64,000 nt of DNA from Vibrio aerogenes (GTDB lineage Bacteria > Pseudomonadota > Gammaproteobacteria > Enterobacterales > Vibrionaceae), in contig NZ_AP024861.1 of assembly GCF_024346755.1 (NCBI RefSeq), positions 3,286,001-3,350,000 on the forward strand, read 5' to 3'. This document shows, in pieces, positions 15,214 to 24,218 of the stretch. Made by a program: the position numbers and the translations under genes. The notes beneath the pieces are model-generated. The model was given only the letters and a program-made list of their open reading frames with translations, was not told where the DNA came from and did not search any database. Each line of letters opens with the position of its first letter. The stretch's first letter is position 1.

Positions 15214-15825
15214 ATGTTTCTTTATCTGATTGATTTATTTGGCACTGCGGTATTTGCAGTTTCGGGCGTCATACTTGCAGGAAAACTAAGAATGGATCCG
15301 TTCGGTGTCATCGTGTTAGGTGGGGTGACCGCAATTGGTGGCGGGACAATTCGCGACATTATGCTGGATGCGACCCCCATCTTCTGGATTCATGATACCA
15401 CCTATCTTTGGGTCATTTTATCGACCTGTTTTCTGACCATGATGATTGTCCGGCGTCCCAAGCGTATCCCCTGGTGGGTTTTACCAGTATGCGATGCCAT
15501 TGGTCTGGCTGTTTTTGTCGGGATTGGCGTCGATAAAGCACTCGCCTATCAGGATTCTTATCTGGTGGCTGTGATGATGGGGGTGCTAACGGGCTGTGGC
15601 GGCGGAATTATCCGTGATGTATTAGCCAGAGAAATTCCCATGGTACTGCGCCATGAAGTTTATGCGACGGCATGTATTGTGGGGGGTATCTTCCATACCA
15701 CAGCCATTGCACTTGAATATAATCACCAGATCGCGCTGCTTGCCGGGCTGGTGTCAACGCTCATTATCCGGCTCGGCGCGATTCGCTGGCACCTGTCATT
15801 GCCGGTGTTCGCAATGAATAAGTAA
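15214..15825 (+). CDS. yadS: TRIC-family membrane protein YadS
   Basis: Small inner membrane protein of the UPF0126/TRIC family, related to trimeric intracellular cation channels. It consists of two repeats of three membrane helices, each with a glycine-rich signature (GGGTIRDI near residue 46 and GGGIIRDVLAREIPM near 130). From ATG 15214 it has 203 residues and begins like E. coli YadS; an in-frame ATG at 15196 would add six residues, and neither has a strong ribosome binding site. The transported ion in bacteria is not established. It faces the oppositely oriented TSUP gene across a repeat-rich interval. Confidence 0.88.
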   Translation: MFLYLIDLFGTAVFAVSGVILAGKLRMDPFGVIVLGGVTAIGGGTIRDIMLDATPIFWIHDTTYLWVILSTCFLTMMIVRRPKRIPWWVLPVCDAIGLAVFVGIGVDKALAYQDSYLVAVMMGVLTGCGGGIIRDVLAREIPMVLRHEVYATACIVGGIFHTTAIALEYNHQIALLAGLVSTLIIRLGAIRWHLSLPVFAMNK

Positions 15826-15847
15826 TCCGGAATAATTTTAAAACAGC

Positions 15848-15915
15848 CAAGCGGGAATCATAGACTGCTGGTTCAGCGATAAAAGCACTATCAGAAGAAA
15901 TATGATTCCCGCTTG
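15848..15915. repeat. 15-bp perfect inverted repeat
   Basis: CAAGCGGGAATCATA (15848-15862) is repeated in inverted orientation at 15901-15915, separated by 38 bases. It lies between the convergent yadS and TSUP genes. No T tract follows either arm, so it is not a normal terminator. It sits directly beside a second palindromic element at 15923. Confidence 0.8.
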
Positions 15916-15922
15916 CCTCAAG

Positions 15923-15976
15923 GCGTGTATGTCTTTCATCGCCGTTCCTGCCGGAGGCGATGAAAGATAAATACGC
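15923..15976. repeat. Imperfect 21-bp inverted repeat, member of a dispersed repeat
   Basis: The arms at 15923-15943 and 15956-15976 are inverted copies with three mismatches; the inner 12 bp (TCTTTCATCGCC) are perfect. The right arm, read on the minus strand, recurs at 63848-63868 with one mismatch over 21 bp, and AGA precedes both copies. This marks an interspersed element, either a REP-like palindrome or remnants of a mobile element end. Confidence 0.75.
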
Positions 15977-15977
15977 T

Positions 15978-16775
15978 CTAGAGTATGGATAATAACCATT
16001 GCTGATGTTGCTCCCACAATAGCTTCAATGCCATCAGAATACACATCGTCACGACCAGAGGGCGAATCCATTTCTGCCCTTTGCTCACCACAATTTTTGC
16101 GCCGGTTCTCGCACCAATAAACTGTCCGGCAGCCATCACTAATCCAATTTTCCATACCGGCAGCCCGGCAAGAATAAAAAAGCTGAGCGCGGCAATGTTC
16201 GAAGTAAAGTTCAACACCTTGGTTCTGGCAGTTGCTTCAACCAAAGAGAAACGCATCAATGTCACATAGGCAACAGCAAAAATAGCACCGGTTCCCGGTC
16301 CGAAGAAGCCATCATAAAACCCAACGCAAGTACCAACACACAAAGCAAACACCGCTTCAGATATAACTGCAGGCTTCCCGTGTGAATCAGAGACGGGCTG
16401 AGGAGCAAACAGAAAGTATGCTGAAATACCAAGCAATAAAAGAGGAATCAGACTGGTTAATATCGTGGCATCTATCAGCTGAACACATCCGGCACCAAAC
16501 ACCGCACCAACAAACGTACACAAGATAGCCAGGCGCATTTGCCGGAGTGAAACCAGCCCACTACGGATAAAATAAAGTGTTGAAGAAAAGCTCCCGAACG
16601 ATCCCTGCAGTTTATTCGTTGCAATGGCCTGAGCTGGCGGCACGCCTGCCGCTAATAATGCAGGAACCGTGATCAATCCACCACCACCGGCAATCGCATC
16701 AATCCACCCTGCAACGACAGCAACAGAAAAAAGTAATGTCAGTAATTCAACAGAAATATCCATACCATCTCTCAT
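15978..16775 (-). CDS. TSUP-family permease (YfcA-like, TauE/SafE)
   Basis: Predicted inner membrane exporter or importer of the sulfite/organosulfonate (TSUP) family. The 265-residue product has about eight membrane segments in two homologous halves, with the conserved AGWIDAIAGGGGLITVP near the N-terminus and GFYDGFFGPGTGAIF in the middle. It resembles E. coli YfcA along its length; the substrate is not known. The start at 16775 is supported because its ATG overlaps the stop of the upstream membrane-protein gene (ATGA). A methionine four residues in is the alternative. The two genes probably form one operon. Confidence 0.88.
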   Translation of the reverse strand: MRDGMDISVELLTLLFSVAVVAGWIDAIAGGGGLITVPALLAAGVPPAQAIATNKLQGSFGSFSSTLYFIRSGLVSLRQMRLAILCTFVGAVFGAGCVQLIDATILTSLIPLLLLGISAYFLFAPQPVSDSHGKPAVISEAVFALCVGTCVGFYDGFFGPGTGAIFAVAYVTLMRFSLVEATARTKVLNFTSNIAALSFFILAGLPVWKIGLVMAAGQFIGARTGAKIVVSKGQKWIRPLVVTMCILMALKLLWEQHQQWLLSIL

Positions 16776-17797
16776 TCATCTGAAATCTTCTCCTTCTCAC
16801 CTGACAAGAACGAAATTTTTTTCACGGTCATCGCAATCGGTGACTTCGCCCCCTCCAGTAAAAGCATATCCCCCACAGAAACATGATGCCAAACCGCTTT
16901 GGGAACATCACATAAAAGCCTTTCAGCAGAAGGATCTGAAGGAGAACGAAGCCAGAGTTTTCCATCACAACTTCCCCGGCCATGTCCATACCAGTCATCA
17001 GATTTATCAGAAACACGCTCTATCTGGGTACCTGGTTCAGCAATCAGTAAATGTAGCGGAACCGCGATACCTTGTACCATAAAAAGCACACTCATCGGTC
17101 CGATAAAGATAAGGCCACAAACAAGCATCAACTGAGTTCCAAAGGTCGCCCCTTTCAGGCTTTGACGAAAATGGGCAGTAAACGCAAACAACACAGATAA
17201 CGGACCACCAACATATAAAAGTGATGGCCAAAACCTCTTATCGAAAGACGGACTCATTAACGGATCAATCCAATGCCCAATCAAAAATCCAACAAAACAG
17301 AACAGCATGACTATAAAAATCGTGCAGGCAATTCTTTGTTTTATTCCATCTTTACGACTCTGTTCCCTGTATTGATCATACAGTTGAGAAATGCTGTATT
17401 GATGTAAAGGTGACAACTTCACCTCCAGCTCATCCATGCTGCATTCACCCAGGTCGACTGAAGCAGAAGCTTTGTCCCAAAATCCCCGCTTCTGGCTTTT
17501 ATTGAGGATATCAAGGCTTAACAAAAAGACATCTTTGTCCAGCGGAAGTAGTGAGAAACTCATGATATCTTGTTCACTCTCCGCTTTATGAAGTAACAGC
17601 CCGGCAGTCCCTTCCCCCTGGTTCAATTTATCCAGTTCCTGCTGCCAGTTAAAATTCTTCGCAAAATTGATCGCCTGCTCAAAGGTCAGTCCGGATTGAG
17701 ATTCATATTCAATATCCAGGAATTTTTTACCTTCAGGCTGATGCGGAGATGCCCAGTTCGCTGTAATCCCCTGTGTAGATTTATAATTTTGGTGCAT
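16772..17797 (-). CDS. Unrecognised membrane protein, translationally coupled to the TSUP gene
   Basis: I do not recognise this protein. From the ATG at 17797 it has 341 residues: a soluble N-terminal part (about 1-150), three or four membrane segments (about 156-176, 190-210, 221-252), and a soluble C-terminal part with several beta-prone stretches, two cysteines and a VSVGDMLLLEGA segment. A GTG at 17866 would keep the frame and add a hydrophobic 23-residue stretch, but neither start has a good ribosome binding site. A 6-bp hairpin with an AAAG loop (17811-17826) lies just before the ATG. The stop overlaps the TSUP start by four bases, so a joint role with that permease is plausible but unproven. 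Confidence 0.7.
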   Translation of the reverse strand: MHQNYKSTQGITANWASPHQPEGKKFLDIEYESQSGLTFEQAINFAKNFNWQQELDKLNQGEGTAGLLLHKAESEQDIMSFSLLPLDKDVFLLSLDILNKSQKRGFWDKASASVDLGECSMDELEVKLSPLHQYSISQLYDQYREQSRKDGIKQRIACTIFIVMLFCFVGFLIGHWIDPLMSPSFDKRFWPSLLYVGGPLSVLFAFTAHFRQSLKGATFGTQLMLVCGLIFIGPMSVLFMVQGIAVPLHLLIAEPGTQIERVSDKSDDWYGHGRGSCDGKLWLRSPSDPSAERLLCDVPKAVWHHVSVGDMLLLEGAKSPIAMTVKKISFLSGEKEKISDE

Positions 17798-17900
17798 AAA
17801 CAACAAAGCTCTGACAAAAGTGTCAGCATACTGCAAAACCAGAATAACAGAAACCCATATAACCACCTGAAAGACAATAAAAAGACCCTGGTATCAAATG

Positions 17901-17930
17901 AAAAAAAGCCTGACATGAAAGCCAGGCTTT
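17901..17930 (-). terminator. Intrinsic terminator of carAB
   Basis: Read on the minus strand, AAAGCCTGGC and GTCAGGCTTT form a stem with one mismatch, followed by a run of seven T. It lies 21 bases after the carB stop and separates carAB from the membrane-protein gene downstream. Confidence 0.85.
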
Positions 17931-17951
17931 AAGACAGAAGAAATACAAAAA

Positions 17952-20900
17952 TTATTTTATTTTACGATGCATTTCCTGAACAGAAATCACCGAGTTTTTC
18001 GGATTCGCGGTATGTGCCATTGCCGTTGCAAATGCTGCATTCAGTGTCGTTGTGTAGTTCACTTTTTCAGCCAGAGCACCGCGGCGCAATACTTTCGAAT
18101 CTTCAATCGCCTGACGTCCGGATGCCGTATTAATGATGTACGTATACTCATTATTCTTAATCCGGTCCAGAATATGAGGACGTCCTTCATGTACTTTGTT
18201 CACCAGGCGGGGATTGATCCCAGCTTCACCTAAGACGACTGCCGTACCATGAGTCGCATCCAGATGACATCCCAGCTCAAGCAACTGATGCGCTAAATCA
18301 ACAACCCGCTGTTTGTCGCCAGCCCGAACAGAAATCAGAGCCCGGCCACCTTCAGGATAAACGTGCCCACACGCCAGCTCAGCTTTTGCAAACGCTTCCG
18401 CAAAAGTACTGCCTACGCCCATCACTTCACCTGTCGAACGCATTTCAGGCCCAAGCAGTGGATCCACGCCCGGGAACTTGTTGAACGGCAAAACGACTTC
18501 TTTGACTGAATAGTAAGGCGGTACAATTTCCTGAGTGAATCCCTGCTCGGTCAGTGACTGTCCAGCCATCACACGGGCTGCAATTTTAGCCAGTGGTGCA
18601 CCCGTTGCTTTAGAAACAAACGGCACTGTACGGGCTGCACGCGGATTCACCTCAATCAGATAAACCTCATTGTTTTTCACCGCAAACTGGGTATTCATCA
18701 ATCCGCGAACACCAAGTTCAAAAGCAAGTTTTTCTACCTGCTCGCGCATGACATTCTGGATGTCCTGACTCAGGGTATAAGGAGGCAGAGAACACGCAGA
18801 ATCACCGGAGTGAACTCCTGCCTGCTCGATATGCTCCATAATACCGCCAATCACAACGCGCTCACCATCACAGATCGCATCAATATCAACTTCAATGGCA
18901 TCGTCAAGGAAGTGATCGAGTAAGACCGGAGATTCATTCGAAACACTAACAGCTTCGTTAAAGTAACGACGTAAATCAGCCTCGTCATACACGATTTCCA
19001 TCGCCCGGCCACCCAGCACGTAAGAAGGGCGAACAACCAACGGATAACCAATCTTCTCAGCCTTATCAACCGCCTGTTCAATCGCCGTGACAGTCGCGTT
19101 TTCAGGCTGCTTCAGTCCAAGGCGCTCAACTGCCTGCTGGAAACGCTCCCGGTCTTCTGCACGGTCAATTGCATCAGGGCTGGTTCCGATAATCGGCACT
19201 CCGGCAGCTTCAAGCTCACGGGCCAGTTTTAAAGGCGTTTGGCCACCATACTGAACAATCACACCGGTCGGTTGTTCAACCCTGACAATCGACAAAACAT
19301 CTTCCAGTGTCACTGGCTCGAAATAGAGACGGTCAGAAGTGTCATAGTCGGTTGAAACGGTTTCCGGGTTACAGTTGACCATGATGGTCTCATAACCGTC
19401 TTCACGCAAAGCCAGTGAAGCATGAACACAGCAGTAGTCAAATTCTATCCCCTGACCAATCCGGTTCGGGCCACCACCCAGAACCATAATTTTCTTCTGG
19501 CTGGTTGGCTGAGCTTCACATTCGTCATCATAGGATGAATACATATATGCCGTTGAAGAAGCAAATTCGGCAGCACAGGTATCAACCCGTTTGTAAACCG
19601 GATAAATGCTGAACTGGTCACGCAAGCGGCGAATTTCATTTTCTGAAACGCCTACCAGCTTCGATAAACGGGCATCAGAGAAACCTTTGCGTTTCACCTG
19701 ACGAAGGACCTCTTCAGTCAGACCAGCAAAACCACTGGCCTTCAATTGCTCTTCGAGACGCACCAATTCTTCAATTTGCACGAGGAACCAACGGTCAATA
19801 TTCGTCAGCTTAAAGATGCCATCGACAGAAAGGCCTGCGCGGAAAGCATCTGCGATATACCAGATTCGCTCAGCACCTGCTTCTTTGAGTTCCTGACGAA
19901 TCCGGGTGAGTGCATCCGGAGATTCAAGGTCAACAATTTCATCAAATCCGGTCGCACCAACTTCCAGTCCTCTTAATGCTTTTTGCAAAGATTCCTGCTG
20001 GTTACGGCCAATCGCCATCACTTCACCCACAGATTTCATCTGTGTTGTCAGGCGATCATTTGCTCCGGCGAATTTTTCGAAGTTGAAACGCGGAATCTTC
20101 GTGACGACATAATCAATGGTAGGCTCAAATGAAGCCGGCGTTACACCACCGGTAATATCATTGGTTAACTCATCAAGGGTGAAACCAACGGCCAGTTTCG
20201 CTGCAATTTTTGCAATCGGGAAACCTGTCGCTTTCGAAGCAAGCGCAGAAGAACGGGAGACCCGCGGGTTCATTTCGATGATCACCATCCGGCCATCTTT
20301 TGGATCGATACCAAACTGAACGTTAGAACCACCGGTTTCTACACCGATTTCACGCAGAACAGCCAGAGAAGCATTCCGCATCAGCTGGTATTCTTTATCC
20401 GTGAGTGTTTGCGCCGGTGCAACCGTAATTGAGTCTCCGGTATGAATTCCCATCGGGTCAAAGTTCTCAATCGAGCAGACGATGATACAGTTGTCATTTT
20501 TATCCCGGACAACTTCCATCTCGTACTCTTTCCAGCCAATCAGTGATTCATCAATCAGCAATTCATTAGTTGGTGAGAGATCGAGCCCGCGGCTACAGAT
20601 TTCTTCAAACTCTTCTTTGTTATAAGCAATACCGCCACCGGTGCCGCCCATTGTAAAGGACGGGCGGATAATACAAGGGAAGCCGACTTTATCAAGTACC
20701 TGATAAGCTTCTTCCATCGTTTTCGCAGTATCTGCACGCGGGCATTCCAGACCGATAGATTTCATCGCCGCGTCAAAACGGGAACGGTCTTCCGCTTTAT
20801 CGATCGCATCGGCTGTTGCACCAATCATTTCCACGCCAAATTCAGCCAGAACACCATGGCGATCCAGATCCAGAGCGCAGTTCAGTGCAGTCTGTCCACC

Positions 20901-21170
20901 CATGGTGGGCAATACAGCATCCGGACGTTCTTTTTCAATAATCTTTCGAACAACTTCCCACTGAATTGGCTCGATATAAGTTGAATCAGCCATCTCAGGA
21001 TCAGTCATAATTGTCGCCGGGTTAGAGTTCACCAGAATCACCCGGTACCCTTCCTCTTTCAGCGCTTTACATGCCTGAGCGCCAGAGTAGTCAAACTCAC
21101 AAGCCTGACCAATAACAATAGGACCAGCACCCAGAATGAGAATACTTTTTATATCGGTACGTTTTGGCAT
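17952..21170 (-). CDS. carB: Carbamoyl-phosphate synthase large subunit
   Basis: Synthesises carbamoyl phosphate from bicarbonate, ATP and ammonia delivered by CarA, for arginine and pyrimidine synthesis. The product is 1072 residues, the normal full length. It shows the two ATP-grasp halves, each beginning with a dinucleotide-like motif ([19 protein letters not shown] near 12-30, [17 protein letters not shown] near 560), and a C-terminal regulatory MGS-like domain. The start lies 15 bases after the carA stop, with CCGGAG as ribosome binding site, so the two are one operon. Confidence 0.97.
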   Translation of the reverse strand: MPKRTDIKSILILGAGPIVIGQACEFDYSGAQACKALKEEGYRVILVNSNPATIMTDPEMADSTYIEPIQWEVVRKIIEKERPDAVLPTMGGQTALNCALDLDRHGVLAEFGVEMIGATADAIDKAEDRSRFDAAMKSIGLECPRADTAKTMEEAYQVLDKVGFPCIIRPSFTMGGTGGGIAYNKEEFEEICSRGLDLSPTNELLIDESLIGWKEYEMEVVRDKNDNCIIVCSIENFDPMGIHTGDSITVAPAQTLTDKEYQLMRNASLAVLREIGVETGGSNVQFGIDPKDGRMVIIEMNPRVSRSSALASKATGFPIAKIAAKLAVGFTLDELTNDITGGVTPASFEPTIDYVVTKIPRFNFEKFAGANDRLTTQMKSVGEVMAIGRNQQESLQKALRGLEVGATGFDEIVDLESPDALTRIRQELKEAGAERIWYIADAFRAGLSVDGIFKLTNIDRWFLVQIEELVRLEEQLKASGFAGLTEEVLRQVKRKGFSDARLSKLVGVSENEIRRLRDQFSIYPVYKRVDTCAAEFASSTAYMYSSYDDECEAQPTSQKKIMVLGGGPNRIGQGIEFDYCCVHASLALREDGYETIMVNCNPETVSTDYDTSDRLYFEPVTLEDVLSIVRVEQPTGVIVQYGGQTPLKLARELEAAGVPIIGTSPDAIDRAEDRERFQQAVERLGLKQPENATVTAIEQAVDKAEKIGYPLVVRPSYVLGGRAMEIVYDEADLRRYFNEAVSVSNESPVLLDHFLDDAIEVDIDAICDGERVVIGGIMEHIEQAGVHSGDSACSLPPYTLSQDIQNVMREQVEKLAFELGVRGLMNTQFAVKNNEVYLIEVNPRAARTVPFVSKATGAPLAKIAARVMAGQSLTEQGFTQEIVPPYYSVKEVVLPFNKFPGVDPLLGPEMRSTGEVMGVGSTFAEAFAKAELACGHVYPEGGRALISVRAGDKQRVVDLAHQLLELGCHLDATHGTAVVLGEAGINPRLVNKVHEGRPHILDRIKNNEYTYIINTASGRQAIEDSKVLRRGALAEKVNYTTTLNAAFATAMAHTANPKNSVISVQEMHRKIK

Positions 21171-21185
21171 TATTTGTAACTCCGG

Positions 21186-22325
21186 TTAAGCGCTGTGTTT
21201 TTGAATCAGTTCAATAAAATGGTCGAAGAGTGGTGCAGCATCATGCGGCCCCGGACTTGCTTCAGGGTGTCCCTGGAAGCTGAAAGCTGGTTTATCAGTA
21301 CGGTGAATACCTTGTAAAGAACCATCAAACAGAGACTTATGAGTGGCTTTCAGATTGTCAGGTAAAGAGGCTTCATCCGCAGCAAAACCATGATTCTGGG
21401 AAGTGATCATCACAACATCCCGCTCAAGGTCTTTCACCGGGTGGTTTGCACCGTGATGACCGAATTTCATTTTGATGGTTTTAGCACCAGAAGCCAGCGC
21501 CAGAATTTGATGTCCCAGACAAATACCAAACACAGGCAGACCTTTATCAAGAAAAACTTTTGTCGCTTCGATTGCATAAGTACATGGTTCCGGGTCACCC
21601 GGGCCATTAGATAAGAAGACGCCGTCAGGATTCATTGCCAGAACTTCTTCAGCCGTTGTCTTGGCAGGGACGACAGTCAAACGGCACCCGCGATCCACAA
21701 GCATCCGTAAAATATTTCTTTTCGCACCGAAATCATAAGCGACGACGTGATAAGGCAAATCTGTCTCATCTTTCGGGCAAGGTAATCCTTTTTCCAAAGT
21801 CCAGGAACCCTGGGTCCACTGATAAGATTCTTTTGTTGTCACTTCTTTTGCTAAATCCATCCCTTTCAATCCGGGAAACTCTTTTGCTTTTGTTAAAGCC
21901 AAGGCTTCATCCAGATTATCACCAGCCATGATACATCCATTCTGGCTGCCTTTTTCTCTCAGGATACGAGTGAGTTTGCGGGTATCGATATCAGCAATAC
22001 CAACAATATTTTTGGCTTTAAGGTATTCAGACAATGACTGTTCGCTTCTGAAATTAGAGGCAACAAGCGGAAGATCCCGAATCACAAGTCCTTGTGCATG
22101 AACAGCAGAAGATTCTTCATCTTCGGTATTGGTTCCGGTATTTCCAATATGGGGATAGGTAAGAGTTACGATTTGCCGGGAATAGGAAGGGTCAGTGAGG
22201 ATCTCTTGATACCCCGTCATCGAGGTATTAAAAACGACTTCACCAACGGATATCCCATCTGCGCCAATGGATGCTCCGTGGAACACTGTCCCATCTTCAA
22301 GGACTAACAGTGCTGACTTACTCAA
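21186..22325 (-). CDS. carA: Carbamoyl-phosphate synthase small subunit
   Basis: Glutaminase subunit that releases ammonia from glutamine and channels it to CarB. The product is 379 residues. The class I amidotransferase domain carries the nucleophile Cys269 in GICLGHQ and the His/Glu pair in [11 protein letters not shown]. The ATG at 22325 has a strong GGAGG ribosome binding site. Two ArgR-like boxes lie between 22334 and 22372, the nearer overlapping that ribosome binding site. Confidence 0.97.
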   Translation of the reverse strand: MSKSALLVLEDGTVFHGASIGADGISVGEVVFNTSMTGYQEILTDPSYSRQIVTLTYPHIGNTGTNTEDEESSAVHAQGLVIRDLPLVASNFRSEQSLSEYLKAKNIVGIADIDTRKLTRILREKGSQNGCIMAGDNLDEALALTKAKEFPGLKGMDLAKEVTTKESYQWTQGSWTLEKGLPCPKDETDLPYHVVAYDFGAKRNILRMLVDRGCRLTVVPAKTTAEEVLAMNPDGVFLSNGPGDPEPCTYAIEATKVFLDKGLPVFGICLGHQILALASGAKTIKMKFGHHGANHPVKDLERDVVMITSQNHGFAADEASLPDNLKATHKSLFDGSLQGIHRTDKPAFSFQGHPEASPGPHDAAPLFDHFIELIQKHSA

Positions 22326-22333
22326 GACAACCT

Positions 22334-22372
22334 CCAGAATAAAAATTCAAAAAAAATGTATTAAACTGCAAA
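22334..22372 (-). promoter_or_regulatory. ArgR (ARG box) pair candidate at carA
   Basis: On the minus strand, TTTGCAGTTTAATACATT (22372-22355) and TTTGAATTTTTATTCTGG (22351-22334) are two 18-base boxes separated by 3 bases. The nearer one matches the core TGAATWWWWATTCA at 13 of 14 positions; the other is weaker. E. coli carAB is repressed by arginine through such a pair. Here the pair lies very close to the start codon and would overlap the Shine-Dalgarno. AT-rich sequence makes chance matches possible. Confidence 0.45.
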
Positions 22373-22773
22373 TTCGTCTTTCTTACTTGCTATTTATGAA
22401 CACCATAGCGTATTTCGGACAAATTGGACACATTTTATAGACGGGTGTGATTTCTGTCAACATACAACCCAACAAAAGCTTTTTCTTTTAAACAGTTGAA
22501 ATAGAAAACACGCTAAAACCACTAAAAAACCATCTTTATTATAGTAAATTTACAGCAATTGGATAAAAGAGCGCCATACAGAAATATGAACATCAAAACT
22601 CACATAGAAAATGTATAAAAACAGAAGCAATCGATTAACCTCATCAGATAAGTGTTATTTTTATTTTTTTTAGGCAAAAAAGACGTTGTAATACTTATAA
22701 TCAATATAAAAATGAGTTTAAACAACCAGAATGTAAGAAAGGAAACAGATGGGCAGATAACATCAGAAATGAA

Positions 22774-22795
22774 TGCGCCAAAACCATTTGACGCA
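22774..22795 (-). terminator. Weak hairpin after dapB
   Basis: TGCGCCAAA (22774-22782) pairs with TTTGACGCA (22787-22795) with one mismatch and a 4-base loop, 12 bases after the dapB stop. The T tract on the minus strand is poor, so it is only a possible terminator. Confidence 0.3.
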
Positions 22796-22806
22796 TAATT
22801 ATGTAG

Positions 22807-23619
<813 letters not shown>

Positions 23620-23737
23620 TTATTTCTCCATGATTAGTCAGATATGAATATAAGCTCGGGGAGTCTGATATTCAGTAATATGTATTTAAACTATCAATAT
23701 TCTTGAGATGTGACCAGTATGACCAGTAAGAAACTGC

Positions 23738-24136
23738 CTATGTGTATTCTTTTATTACTTTTTCAACAATCAATACATTGGCTGCCGGAAATTCATATTG
23801 GGTCAGCTCGCTAATATTAACCCATTGACCACACTGACCTTCTTTCCCATATGGTTCTCCATCAAATGCGGTGACAAGCATAAAATCAAACACCAATGAC
23901 TTATCCGGGTAATCATACTCAAAAGACTCAAAGCGATGTTGCTGTTTTACCCTGATATCAATCTCTTCATACAATTCGCGGCTCATCGCATCCTCAACCG
24001 ATTCATCAATTTCAACCTTTCCTCCCGGAAACTCCCATAAACCGCCCTGATGGAGATGGTCCGGACGTTTCGTAATATAGATTTGAGATTGTGCTTTATT
24101 CAATATAACAGCTGCAACAATATGGACTCTTTTCAT
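23738..24136 (-). CDS. mutT: 8-oxo-dGTP diphosphatase MutT
   Basis: Sanitises the nucleotide pool by hydrolysing 8-oxo-dGTP to the monophosphate. The 132-residue product has the family N-terminus (MKRVHIVAAVILN) and a Nudix box beginning at GGKVEIDE and continuing with RELYEEIDI. The box has the metal-binding glutamates, but the usual glycine in EEXG is an aspartate here (EEID). Position downstream of secA is the normal context for mutT; a terminator at 24161-24191 separates them. Confidence 0.92.
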   Translation of the reverse strand: MKRVHIVAAVILNKAQSQIYITKRPDHLHQGGLWEFPGGKVEIDESVEDAMSRELYEEIDIRVKQQHRFESFEYDYPDKSLVFDFMLVTAFDGEPYGKEGQCGQWVNISELTQYEFPAANVLIVEKVIKEYT

Positions 24137-24160
24137 GATGACTTACTCTTATTCCGGATG

Positions 24161-24191
24161 AAAAAAAAGCCGCTATAACAGATATAGCGAC
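24161..24191 (-). terminator. Intrinsic terminator of secA
   Basis: On the minus strand, GTCGCTATA (24191-24183) pairs with TATAGCGGC (24177-24169), with one G-U pair and a short loop, followed by eight T. It starts 28 bases after the secA stop. Confidence 0.9.
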
Positions 24192-24218
24192 TTAATTTAT
24201 TCAAATCTAACAAATTAA

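Larger units (their letters stand above)
22326..22806 (-). other. Intergenic region between dapB and carA
   Basis: 481 AT-rich bases without a gene. The carA-proximal end holds the ArgR-like boxes (22334-22372) and presumably the carAB promoters. The dapB-proximal end lies downstream of dapA-type transcription entering from nowhere visible, that is, beyond the dapB stop, and has only a weak hairpin (22774-22795). I found no clear PurR site, riboswitch or small gene. Confidence 0.5.

Noticed and set aside
15838..16155. 105-codon frame on the minus strand at the repeat cluster
   Set aside because: Most of it overlaps the TSUP permease gene in another frame and its end merely reads through the inverted repeats.
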